A stretch of 63,327 nt of DNA, taken from the IMG/VR virus record IMGVR_UViG_3300025325_000020, positions 1-63,327 of that record; one strand, 5' to 3'. Positions within the stretch are counted from its first letter, which is position 1. Every line of letters starts with the position of its first letter. Made by a program: the position numbers and the translations under genes. The stretch is from a virus. Under the pieces are notes generated by a model that saw only the letters and a program-made list of their open reading frames with translations, searched no databases and had not been told where the DNA came from. Positions 47,676 through 55,873 of the stretch are shown here, one piece after another.

Positions 47676-49154
47676 ATGCCGGTGAAATCAAACGGCTACA
47701 AGCGTTCGCCAGAGGAATGGGCGCAGGTTTGCCTGTCGGTGGACAGCGGCTATGTCCCCGGCGGGAAGCGCCAGGCAGCCGGTCTGTACGAGAACGGCTG
47801 TAAGTACGTCCGCGAGCGCATCCGCCCCCTGGGCTTGTGGAAAGCCGGCGACGTAGTGCTCGATATCGGCTGCGCCAACGGGCGGGTTGCGATGGGCCTG
47901 CTCGAGGAAGGCGTCTTCTATCACGGCCTCGAGATCGTGGCCGGCTGTGTGAAGTTCTGCGAGAGCGCCTTCGCCCCCTGGAGAAACTTCCACTTCCACT
48001 ACCTGGACGCAGCCAATCCCCGCTACAACCCGGGTGGGCAGATCCAACCCGAGCGCGCCGTCTTTCCCTTGCCGGACGCCTCGATAGACGTGGCGATTGC
48101 GTCCAGCCTGTTTACCCACCTGGAGACGCCCGAAGTCGCGGCGCGCTACCTCGGCGAGACATGGCGTGTGCTCAAGCCGGGCGGCAGGCTGTTCGCTACC
48201 TGGCTGCGCAGCCCGCCGAACGAAGTCGCGCAATCCGCGGCGCGCACGGTCTACCGCGAGGCCGATATCCTGAATCTCTTAGGCGGGCGCTGGACGATCC
48301 TGGACACTTCCCGCGGCTTGACCGATGCCCCGCACGACCAGTGGACGTTGGCGCTTTCTAAGTCCGATCCGAGAGTATCCATGCACTACATCCTTGCCAA
48401 AGACGTACAGAACGTGGTGGTCTCCGCCCAGCGCAGCGGCACGACCTGGCTGCAAGCCCTCCTGGGCGCTTACTTGTGCACCGCCTACGGGCTGCCGGAC
48501 GGGAACCTCATGAAGGCGTTGGACCTGACCCGCTCGGCCGGGCTGCCCGTGACGGCTTTTACGCATGACCCCCAGCGGGATCTGCCCGCTTGCCCGCCGG
48601 TCGAGACTGAATACGCCGGCAAGCGCATTGCCCTGCTCGTGCGCGATCCGCTCGACACGCTCCTGTCGCAGTTCATGCTGGCCCGCCACCGCCGCCGCAC
48701 GGTAAGCGCCGAGACATCGGCGCGGGATTACATCCTGGAGAAGCTGCCTGCCCTGTTGGCCTTCTACGAGGCCTGGCTGGGCGCGGATAAATCCGCTTTC
48801 GGCGGCTTCGAGGTCTACACCTACGAAGCCTTCCACCAGGACGCATCCGGCGAGCTGGAGCGGCTGGCGCAGTTTTTCGGGTACGCCTCGAACCGCGAAG
48901 CGCGCTGGGCGGCGGTGGAGTTCGCCGATTTCGAGCACATGCAAGCCATGGAGAAGAGCGGGCGTTTCCACGAGCACTACGCGGTCAACGACTTCCTGCC
49001 GGTGGAGGACGCTCGCGCCATGCGCACGCGGCGCGGCCGCATGGGCCGCGGCCGGCGGGCGCTTGCGGAGGCGGACATTGAGCGGGCCGAGAAATCGATC
49101 GCCGCCTCTCCCCTTGTAGGCGCATTGTACGCCAGGGAAGCCGCCGGTGGATAA
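47676..49154 (+). CDS. Methyltransferase-sulfotransferase fusion
   Basis: 492 aa from ATG 47676. Residues ~60-225 are a class I SAM methyltransferase (VLDIGCANGRVAMGLLEEG; later VLKPGGRLFATW). Residues ~250-450 have sulfotransferase features: SAQRSGTTWLQALLG (5'-phosphosulfate loop), VRDPLDTLLSQFM (3'-phosphate site) and YTYEAFHQDASGELERLAQFFG. It would methylate and sulfate a glycan or other acceptor using SAM and PAPS. It sits between the capsid gene and the glycosyltransferase. Confidence 0.82.
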   Translation: MPVKSNGYKRSPEEWAQVCLSVDSGYVPGGKRQAAGLYENGCKYVRERIRPLGLWKAGDVVLDIGCANGRVAMGLLEEGVFYHGLEIVAGCVKFCESAFAPWRNFHFHYLDAANPRYNPGGQIQPERAVFPLPDASIDVAIASSLFTHLETPEVAARYLGETWRVLKPGGRLFATWLRSPPNEVAQSAARTVYREADILNLLGGRWTILDTSRGLTDAPHDQWTLALSKSDPRVSMHYILAKDVQNVVVSAQRSGTTWLQALLGAYLCTAYGLPDGNLMKALDLTRSAGLPVTAFTHDPQRDLPACPPVETEYAGKRIALLVRDPLDTLLSQFMLARHRRRTVSAETSARDYILEKLPALLAFYEAWLGADKSAFGGFEVYTYEAFHQDASGELERLAQFFGYASNREARWAAVEFADFEHMQAMEKSGRFHEHYAVNDFLPVEDARAMRTRRGRMGRGRRALAEADIERAEKSIAASPLVGALYAREAAGG

Positions 49155-49158
49155 CGGG

Positions 49159-50931
49159 ATGGAATCCTTGACGGTTGTCGTCCCCTTCTGGAACGGCCAC
49201 GCCACCATCGAACGCCTGCTGGAGTCGCTGCCTGACGCTCTGCCCGTCGTGGTGGTGGACGACCAGTCCGATTCGCCTTACCGGTCGAAGCGGGAGAACG
49301 TGACCGTCATCCGCCCCGCGGCGAAAGGCTATTTCGCCGGGGCGGTCAACGCCGGCCTGTCGGCCTGCGGCGGGGATGCGCTGGTCGTCAATCAGGATGC
49401 CTGGCTCGAAGGCTCCGCCTGGCTTGACCTGCTAGCCGAGGAGCATGAGAAGCACGCTCTTATTGGGCACGGCGTGATGGCGCACCCGGCCTGGCCGAAA
49501 GGCTACGTGCAGGGCACGTTCATGTTCCTGCGCCGTGACGCGATCTCGAAAGTAGGCGGCCTGAATGCCCGCGATTACCCCTTGTGGGGCTGCACCGCCG
49601 AATGGCAGGTTCGCGCCGCCCGTGCCGGTTTCCGCGCCCTGCCTTTGCCCGAGATCCCCGGCTTCCACCACCAGGAGCGCAAGCCGGGCGCTTTCGGCGA
49701 TTCCATCACCGAGGCGCTGCGCAGGGAGCCGGGCGAGAAAGGCCGCTTTATCCGCACCCCGCCCATGATCAGCATTATCGTGCCCTGCTTCAACTATGGC
49801 AAATATTTGCCGGATCTCGTGGCTTCCCTGGCGGGCGGGCCGTCCAGCCTGGGGAATATGCTTGGCCAAACCTTCGCCGCCTGGGAGCTGGTCATTGTAG
49901 ACGACGCCTCCACCGACAAATCGGCGGAGATGGCCGCGGCGCTGGCCGATCCCTGGAAGGGCATCCGCCTGGTGAGAAGGGCGAAGAACGGCGGCACGGC
50001 GGCGGCCAACAACGACGGCGTACGCGCGTCCTTCGGACGCTATATCACCGTCCTGGGCGCAGACGACATGATGGAGCCATACCGGCTTGAAGCCCTCTAC
50101 CAGGCGGCGGAGGCCCACCCGCACTCCGTCGTCTACGACGACGTGGCCCTCTTCAAGGCCGGCGAGCGCATGCAGACCTGGGCCATGGCGGAGTACGACT
50201 TCGAGAAGCTGCTGCAGAAGAACCATATGCACGCCGGCATCTTGTTTCCCAAGAAAGCCTGGGAAGAGACCGGCGGCTACCCGGAGAGTATGCGCGAGGG
50301 CCGCGAGGACTGGGCCTTCAACGTGGCCCTGGGAGTCTGGGGCTACTGCGGGGTGAGGGTGCCGAAAGCGGGCTACCTCTACCGCCGCGAGAAGCACAAC
50401 CGCACGCTCAGGAATTCGGGCCCGGGCTGGAGGGAGCGATTTACAGGCCAGATGAAAGCCTTGTTCCCAGGGCTGTACAAAGGAGAGAGACCGATGGCAT
50501 GCTGTGGAGGCGGGCGGGCGCCCGCCAGGAAAATGAACGGCAAGGGGGCGGCCAGCCTGCCCGGCGCGGCCGGCATGCTGCGCATCGAGTACGCGGGCTT
50601 GAACGATGGCGACATGCCCTGGTACGGGCCGGTGACCGGCACGCGCTACGTGTTCGGCGGGGTGCACAAGACAGGCTACATCGACCCGCGCGACGCGCGC
50701 ACCGGCAATTCCAAGAAGCCGGGCTTGCTCGATATCTGGGAGCACGGGCGGGCGCAGTTCCGAGAGGCCCCGCTGCCGGTCCAGGCGGTGGCAATGCCGG
50801 CGGCAGCCCCGGCGATTGCGCCGGAGGCTGAGCTGGAAGCGCCAGAAGCCCCGGTAGAAGTGGTTGTCGAGACAGAACTGACCCCGCTCCCCAGAAGCAC
50901 CCCACGGCGGAGGAAGAAAAGTGGCGATTAG
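49159..50931 (+). CDS. Double GT2 glycosyltransferase fused to a small virion-type protein
   Basis: 590 aa from ATG 49159 (a GTG at 49147 is possible). The first GT-A domain covers ~1-200 (VVVPFWNGHATIERLL, VVVDDQS, YPLWGCTAEWQVR). The second covers ~205-435 (ISIIVPCFNYGKYLPDLV, VIVDDASTDKSAE, VLGADDMM). From residue ~446 comes a different domain, CCGGG..., YGPVTGTRYVFGG, GYIDPRDARTG, as in small proteins that follow capsid genes. An ATG with AAGGAGAG at 50494 could start this last domain alone. Confidence 0.85.
   Translation: MESLTVVVPFWNGHATIERLLESLPDALPVVVVDDQSDSPYRSKRENVTVIRPAAKGYFAGAVNAGLSACGGDALVVNQDAWLEGSAWLDLLAEEHEKHALIGHGVMAHPAWPKGYVQGTFMFLRRDAISKVGGLNARDYPLWGCTAEWQVRAARAGFRALPLPEIPGFHHQERKPGAFGDSITEALRREPGEKGRFIRTPPMISIIVPCFNYGKYLPDLVASLAGGPSSLGNMLGQTFAAWELVIVDDASTDKSAEMAAALADPWKGIRLVRRAKNGGTAAANNDGVRASFGRYITVLGADDMMEPYRLEALYQAAEAHPHSVVYDDVALFKAGERMQTWAMAEYDFEKLLQKNHMHAGILFPKKAWEETGGYPESMREGREDWAFNVALGVWGYCGVRVPKAGYLYRREKHNRTLRNSGPGWRERFTGQMKALFPGLYKGERPMACCGGGRAPARKMNGKGAASLPGAAGMLRIEYAGLNDGDMPWYGPVTGTRYVFGGVHKTGYIDPRDARTGNSKKPGLLDIWEHGRAQFREAPLPVQAVAMPAAAPAIAPEAELEAPEAPVEVVVETELTPLPRSTPRRRKKSGD
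50494..50931 (+). CDS. Internal in-frame start: small virion-type protein
   Basis: ATG 50494 lies in the same frame as the glycosyltransferase and is preceded by AAAGGAGAG at ideal spacing. The product would be 145 aa: a CCGGG knuckle, the TGTRYVFGG domain, then an acidic Ala/Pro/Glu tail and a basic end (RRRKKSG). It is likely to be made both alone and as the end of the enzyme. Confidence 0.55.
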   Translation: MACCGGGRAPARKMNGKGAASLPGAAGMLRIEYAGLNDGDMPWYGPVTGTRYVFGGVHKTGYIDPRDARTGNSKKPGLLDIWEHGRAQFREAPLPVQAVAMPAAAPAIAPEAELEAPEAPVEVVVETELTPLPRSTPRRRKKSGD

Positions 50932-51244
50932 GCTGATCCTGGCTGCTTTCGCCGTCTACCGCCTGGCCGGGATGGTCGCCCTCGACGTGGGCCCGTTCGG
51001 CGTCTTCGAACGGCTGCTGGCCTGGGCCGGAAGGTTGGCGGCAGGCAAGCCCAAATACAGCGCGGCCTGGAGCCTGGCCGAGGCCCTCAACTGCCCTTAC
51101 TGCCTGGGCGTCTGGCTGGCAGCGCCGGTCTGGCTGCTGGTCAGGTCGAAGGGCAAGTGGAGCGATTTTATCCTGGGCGTCTTCGGTGTCGCCGGGATGC
51201 AAGCGTTTTTGGAAGATTTGGAGGGATCGCATGGCCCCAAGTAA
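50921..51244 (+). CDS. DUF1360-like membrane protein
   Basis: 107 aa from a GTG at 50921 (GGAGGAAG upstream). Hydrophobic segments, then LDVGPFGVFERL and CPYCLGVW, the Cys pair typical of DUF1360. Such proteins turn up among phage structural genes. Their role is unknown. Confidence 0.75.
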   Translation: MAIRLILAAFAVYRLAGMVALDVGPFGVFERLLAWAGRLAAGKPKYSAAWSLAEALNCPYCLGVWLAAPVWLLVRSKGKWSDFILGVFGVAGMQAFLEDLEGSHGPK

Positions 51245-51614
51245 TCCGGTCGAATTCGTGCGCCGCTTGGCGAACGATCAGACATTACTCGTAGGCAACT
51301 CGGTCTTGGACGGCGGCCCGGACTGGGTCACGCGCCGCAAGACCACCATCAGCGCGGACATGGTGGAGCGCAGCGTAACGGTTGCGCTTTGGAACGCGGG
51401 CAATGAGATCGTGGCGGCGGTGCACTTCCCGGACTGGACGGACATGAACCGGTACTGCCGCCAGCGCCGTTTGCACTACGACCAGGGCAACGTGAAGGTG
51501 TACGGCTATCACGGGTTGGGGGTGAACGCGGGCAGTGTAGGCAACGTGATGGAATACGAGATGCGGGTCGGGGTGTGGGCCGGGTGTGGGAATCATTTCT
51601 TGAAGACGACGTAG
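51231..51614 (+). CDS. Putative virion-associated protein
   Basis: 127 aa from ATG 51231, overlapping the previous gene by 14 nt. Beta-rich, with no known motif. It lies between the DUF1360 gene and the structural protein at 51648. Confidence 0.5.
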   Translation: MAPSNPVEFVRRLANDQTLLVGNSVLDGGPDWVTRRKTTISADMVERSVTVALWNAGNEIVAAVHFPDWTDMNRYCRQRRLHYDQGNVKVYGYHGLGVNAGSVGNVMEYEMRVGVWAGCGNHFLKTT

Positions 51615-51630
51615 CGGAAGAGTACTTCCG
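51614..51630 (+). repeat. Dispersed hairpin repeat, copy 5
   Basis: GCGGAAGAGTACTTCCGC (51614-51631), with 7-bp arms. It lies 17 nt before ATG 51648, beginning on the last base of the previous stop. Confidence 0.75.
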
Positions 51631-51647
51631 CGCTCGAGGAGGAACCT

Positions 51648-52292
51648 ATGAAAGCAACTGGAGCGTTCGGAGCCCAAGGCTCTTTATCCATGAAAGTCAT
51701 CCGCGCCAAAGGGCCAGGCCTGCGCTGGCACCTGGCGAACCGGCTGCGCTGGGTTTTCCTGTGGGGCTGTCTGACCGCCAGCCTGGCAAAGCTGTTCAGC
51801 AAATTCACCGGCGTTCCGACCATCACCAGCCAGCTTGCGGTGCGGGTGATCAAGGCGGATGGGCGCGTGATCGATTACGGCGTCGTCGGGCGGCGGGTCG
51901 TGACCGACGCGGGCGTGGCCTTCCTGGTGGACGCCTGGCAGGGCATAGTAGAGCCGGAGATCATGCGCTATCACGCCCTGGGCACGGACGATACCCCCGG
52001 CGAGGCGGTGGGCGATACCGGGCTGCAATTGGAGCTGACCAACCACTACACGCCGGACAACACCCGCGCCACGGGCACCCTGGCCGAAGGGGCGACCGCC
52101 AATATCTTCCGCAGTGTGGGTACAAACACCATTTCGGACGCCATCGCGGCGGTGGTCGAGCATGGCCTGATAAGCCAGGCGGCGACCGGCGGCGGCACGC
52201 TGTGGGACCGCACCACGTTTGCGGTGATCAACCTGGCGATTGGCGATTCGCTGCAATCGACCTACGAAGCGACGCTGAATTCGGGCGGTTAG
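51648..52292 (+). CDS. Phage structural protein
   Basis: 214 aa. After a basic N-terminus (~1-60), the rest is beta-rich with the order MRYHALGTDDTPGEAVGDTGL, LELTNHYTPDN, AVVEHGLISQ, LWDRTTFAVINL, ending SGG. This run is characteristic of a family of phage virion proteins of unknown exact place. GAGGAGGAA precedes the start. Confidence 0.65.
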   Translation: MKATGAFGAQGSLSMKVIRAKGPGLRWHLANRLRWVFLWGCLTASLAKLFSKFTGVPTITSQLAVRVIKADGRVIDYGVVGRRVVTDAGVAFLVDAWQGIVEPEIMRYHALGTDDTPGEAVGDTGLQLELTNHYTPDNTRATGTLAEGATANIFRSVGTNTISDAIAAVVEHGLISQAATGGGTLWDRTTFAVINLAIGDSLQSTYEATLNSGG

Positions 52293-52451
52293 GCTGGAAT
52301 TGCGCTTGCACAGGCTGCTTTATCCTTCACCTGCGGGTTCGCCTCTGGATGCGACATAGTCTCATCCTGGACGTTTGTGTGTGGGACAATCCCGGCCCAA
52401 AGGCCGCAAGCGCAATAAGGTAATTATAAGCTGGATTCTGCTAAATGAAAC
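52293..52451. other. Gap bounded by an 11-bp inverted repeat
   Basis: ATTGCGCTTGC (52299-52309) and its exact complement (52406-52416) enclose 96 nt without a gene. The stretch ends just before the two-gene unit 52452-53773, which may have been inserted here. Confidence 0.5.
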
Positions 52452-52850
52452 ATGAACCTGATCCTTCGCAACGAACTCGTAGATGATCCGCTGTCGCGCG
52501 GCTACTCCGGCATGTCCGACGATCAAGCCGCTGCCGATCTCAATGCAGTGTACCGCACGCGTACACGCACCTACATGGATTCGGCTGAAATTTATGAGAA
52601 GACGGATAGCACCGAGTTCCAGGCAAAGACCGATCCGCAAAAGGTCTACATCCGCGACATCTGGAACCTGGGCGCAAATGTGGACGTGCGGTCCGGATCG
52701 AAAGCTCGGAATGTCTACATCACGATCTTCGGGGCCGGATCGGCTACTGTCCAGGCGCTGGCCGCGGCATTGAATGTGCCCATCAGCCGGGCCGAAGAAT
52801 TGGGACTGAGCGTTGTCCTGGCCGGAGAAGTTGGAGAGGCGCGCAAGTGA
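52452..52850 (+). CDS. Conserved phage protein
   Basis: 132 aa beginning NLILRNELVDDPLSRGYSGM, then LNAVYRTR, and near the end ISRAEELGLSVV. The opening (EL..DPL.RGY..M) is widespread in phage proteins near the tail genes. The function is unknown, probably structural. Confidence 0.65.
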   Translation: MNLILRNELVDDPLSRGYSGMSDDQAAADLNAVYRTRTRTYMDSAEIYEKTDSTEFQAKTDPQKVYIRDIWNLGANVDVRSGSKARNVYITIFGAGSATVQALAAALNVPISRAEELGLSVVLAGEVGEARK

Positions 52851-53773
52851 GAACGGTTGCGCTGGTGGGTTTCGCAGACAATACCAGGTCGTTTGCCTAC
52901 CATCTCCCGGCAAACGTGGAGTTGTGGACGCTCAACCGCGGCTGGAGCTTCGCGGAGCATTTCACCCGCATCGACCGCCTGTTCGAACTTCACGACTTGC
53001 CTTATCTAAGCGACCCAAACAATGCCGACACACGCCAGTCCTTATCTGATGCCAAGCAGTCGCACTGGGATTGGCTGCAAGGGCCGCACGATTACCCGCT
53101 TTATTGCCTGGACGCTTACCGCGAAATTCCCGGCTCCGTTTCCTACCCGCTCCAGGCCGTGATGGAAGATGCGTTCAGACATATCTGGCGCGGGAATGAA
53201 AATGTTAGGCTGGCGGCTTCCACGTTCGATTTCATGCTGGCCCTGGCGATCCACGAGCGGGTAGACCGGGTGGAGATTTACGGTTTCGAGATGGGGACCG
53301 GCACGGAATTCCAGTACCAGCACGCCACTGCCATGTTGTTGATTGGGCTGGCAGGCGGGCGCGGGATCGACGTGTGGACGCCCGAAACGAGCGGGCTGAT
53401 CCCGCGCATGAAACTGTACGGGTACGAGGGAGCGCAAATGATCACGAGGCAAACGCTGGAAGCGTATAAACGCCAGGCTGATACGGAGCGAGACCGCTAC
53501 AAGGCATTGACGAACGCCCGCCTGGGTATCTTGCAGCATTTGATGCACGTGAACACAAATGAAAGCCTGGCGCAAAAAGAGCAGATGGAAGATGTGCAGA
53601 ACGACTATCTGGAAGCTCTTCAGGCTGCGGCGCGTTGGGATGGTGTGCAGCAGGTGCTCAATTTGCTTGTTGCCGAATGCGACATGCTGGAGGTAAACCC
53701 GGAGATGATCAAGGCCGGGATGACGATCCAGCCAGCATTCGAAAGGATGGGTGACGATGGCCGTCACACATAA
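52847..53773 (+). CDS. Rossmann-like protein, possibly DUF115-type, surface modification
   Basis: 308 aa from a GTG at 52847 (GTGA overlap). It begins VALVGFADNTRSFAYHLP, a beta-alpha nucleotide-binding-like start, followed by ELWTLNRGWSF and VEIYGFEMG. The last ~100 residues are helical. The fold reminds of MptE/DUF115 proteins found in glycan loci, but the assignment is weak. It stands out among tail genes as a non-structural protein. Confidence 0.5.
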   Translation: MRTVALVGFADNTRSFAYHLPANVELWTLNRGWSFAEHFTRIDRLFELHDLPYLSDPNNADTRQSLSDAKQSHWDWLQGPHDYPLYCLDAYREIPGSVSYPLQAVMEDAFRHIWRGNENVRLAASTFDFMLALAIHERVDRVEIYGFEMGTGTEFQYQHATAMLLIGLAGGRGIDVWTPETSGLIPRMKLYGYEGAQMITRQTLEAYKRQADTERDRYKALTNARLGILQHLMHVNTNESLAQKEQMEDVQNDYLEALQAAARWDGVQQVLNLLVAECDMLEVNPEMIKAGMTIQPAFERMGDDGRHT

Positions 53774-54203
53774 ATGGGGCGCGCTGGGATCAAAGATCAC
53801 GGCTCTCTCTTCGAGCCAGTTGAACAACGTGGCAAACGCAGCGCAAAAGATCAGCAGCGCGATCTCCAACGATACAAACCTGTACCTGTTTATGGACGTG
53901 ATGCTGAAGCTATCGACGGCTACCGGGAACCGGGCGGCCGGGGCGCACGCCAGGTTGTACTTGCTGGCCGACCTGGGCGATAGCAATTATTCGTTCGGCT
54001 CCTCTTCGCTCGATCCAGGGGCGAACAACTGGTTGTGCAATTTCAACTTCGACAGCGGGGCAACTGCTGCGCGTGTCAACGTTCAAACCATGTTGCCCAT
54101 CCCGCCTGAGAATTTCAAGCTGCTCCTCGAAAACCGGACCGGGCAGCCGTTCACCAGTTGCACGGTGCTTTCCTACCGCCGTTACTATATGCAATCCACA
54201 TAA
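53757..54203 (+). CDS. Putative virion protein
   Basis: 148 aa from ATG 53757. Beta-rich with LYLLADLGDSNYSFGSSSLDPGANNW, like small decoration or fibre proteins. It overlaps the previous gene by 17 nt. The next gene is the LamG-repeat protein. Confidence 0.55.
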   Translation: MAVTHKWGALGSKITALSSSQLNNVANAAQKISSAISNDTNLYLFMDVMLKLSTATGNRAAGAHARLYLLADLGDSNYSFGSSSLDPGANNWLCNFNFDSGATAARVNVQTMLPIPPENFKLLLENRTGQPFTSCTVLSYRRYYMQST

Positions 54204-54208
54204 TAGCC

Positions 54209-55873
54209 ATGCTGATCCGCCCGCCTCGCCTGCTTTCTCCGCCATCTGGCCCATTCACCATCCAGCGTGCTTCTCCGCAAGCCGCGGGGTTAGTGGCGTG
54301 GTTCCCGTTCTGGGGGAAGCGATGGGATATGGATGGGTTCGGACGACCCTACACGAAACCCGAGGCGGGGCCTTATAACTTTAGCATAGGACCGGAGGGG
54401 CCGGCGCATGTGGTGGATAGCGACACGCAGCGGCTGGACATCGTGGTTCCGGGGACGCCGAATGCCTACGCGGGAACGGTATCGTTCTTCACTCGGCTTA
54501 CTGCCCTGCCAGGAGCGGGCAATCAGGATACATTCCTGGATTTCCGCAACAGCGGAAATGGCATTACGCTGCTCAATGATGGCAGTACGAACAATCGTTT
54601 CCGTCTAGCCTATTTCACTTCGTTCTCATCTACTTCGGCGTACTTATCGGTCAACCCGGCAGCAGAGACTTTTTATCACGTAGCCTTCACCTGGTTCAAC
54701 GACGCGGGCAGCAACCTGGCCGTGCGCGCTTTCATCAACGGTTGGTTCAACAGTCAAACGACGGGCGCACGCGCGCCCTGGGCGGCCACGCCGGTAACGG
54801 CGCAGATAAACCAGGATGGTTTCCGCTATCTCTACGAGTTGCGCATCTACAACCGCATTCTCTCGGATGCCGAGATCTGGCAGTTGTTCTCTCCGGAGAC
54901 ACGCTTTGATTTGTACCTGGCCCTCGCACCGCGGGTCTGGTTCGTTCCCGCTGCTGGCGGCGGCCCCACCACGTACTACATCACCCCATCCGGCGCATTT
55001 ACCCCGGCGGGAGCCATGGTAAAACAAGCGGCCAAATTTCCCTCGAGCAGCCTGGCCTTATCCGGCGCAATCCTCAAGCAGGCCGCCAAATACCCGGCCG
55101 GATCGCTGCCCTTGGCCGGAGCAGTCACGAAGCAAAGCGGGAAAGCGGTGGCCGGATCGCTGCCTGCCTCGGGCGGTATTTTCCAACAAATTGCTACCGC
55201 CCTGGCCGGTATGGTGATTTTGAACGGCGCGCTGACCCGCCAGGCCGGCAAGTCGCCTTCGGGCGTAATTACCCCGTCCGGCTCCTTGGCCAAGCAGGTG
55301 GGCAAGCTCTTCTCCGGCGCGCTGGCCCCTTCCGGCGCGCTGGCGCTGACCAGGGTCGTGCTCCTGGCGCTGGCCGGCGTGGTCGCGCCCGCCGGGGCCC
55401 TGGTCAAGCAAACCGGGAAAGCGGTGGCCGGGACTCTGGTTGGCTCGGGCGGGATCGTCCAGACCATCTCTACCGCTTTGGCCGGGGCAGTCGCCCCCAT
55501 GGGCGGGATCGTCAAAGCGATTGGCAAGTCCTTCCCCGGCGCGCTTACTCCGACCGGCTCCCTGTCCCTCTCCAGGGTGATCCTGCTGGCCGTCTCCGGC
55601 GCGCTGGCCCCGGCCGGGGCGCTCTTCAAGCAGGCCTCGAAAGCGGTCGCCGGGCTCCTGCCGTCCTCGGGCGGGATATCGAAAGAGATCAACACCGCCC
55701 TGTCTGGCTCGGTGAGCCTGTCCGGCGGGGTGCGGAAGTCTGTCTCCAAGGCATTCGGCGGGGCGCTGGCCCCCATTGGCGCTCTGGCAAACGTGCTGAT
55801 CCCGGCCGTGGCCGGGCTGGTGGAGGCGCTCTTCAAGGGCATGTTCAAGGGATTGTTCCGGAGGATGAAGTAA
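54209..55873 (+). CDS. LamG adhesin with ~13 tandem 20-aa repeats
   Basis: 554 aa from ATG 54209. Residues ~40-240 form a LamG-type lectin domain (GTVSFFTRL, FYHVAFTWFND, ELRIYNRILSDAEIWQLF). Residues ~258-535 are tandem units of about 20 aa of the form G-x-L-x-PSGAL-x-KQ-x-GKAVA. A hydrophobic/basic end (FKGMFKGLFRRMK) closes it. This looks like a receptor-binding or fibre protein whose repeat number could vary by recombination. Confidence 0.75.
   Translation: MLIRPPRLLSPPSGPFTIQRASPQAAGLVAWFPFWGKRWDMDGFGRPYTKPEAGPYNFSIGPEGPAHVVDSDTQRLDIVVPGTPNAYAGTVSFFTRLTALPGAGNQDTFLDFRNSGNGITLLNDGSTNNRFRLAYFTSFSSTSAYLSVNPAAETFYHVAFTWFNDAGSNLAVRAFINGWFNSQTTGARAPWAATPVTAQINQDGFRYLYELRIYNRILSDAEIWQLFSPETRFDLYLALAPRVWFVPAAGGGPTTYYITPSGAFTPAGAMVKQAAKFPSSSLALSGAILKQAAKYPAGSLPLAGAVTKQSGKAVAGSLPASGGIFQQIATALAGMVILNGALTRQAGKSPSGVITPSGSLAKQVGKLFSGALAPSGALALTRVVLLALAGVVAPAGALVKQTGKAVAGTLVGSGGIVQTISTALAGAVAPMGGIVKAIGKSFPGALTPTGSLSLSRVILLAVSGALAPAGALFKQASKAVAGLLPSSGGISKEINTALSGSVSLSGGVRKSVSKAFGGALAPIGALANVLIPAVAGLVEALFKGMFKGLFRRMK

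Noticed and set aside
54209-55873. Diversity-generating retroelement acting on the adhesin
   Set aside because: No reverse transcriptase gene and no template/variable repeat pair were seen.
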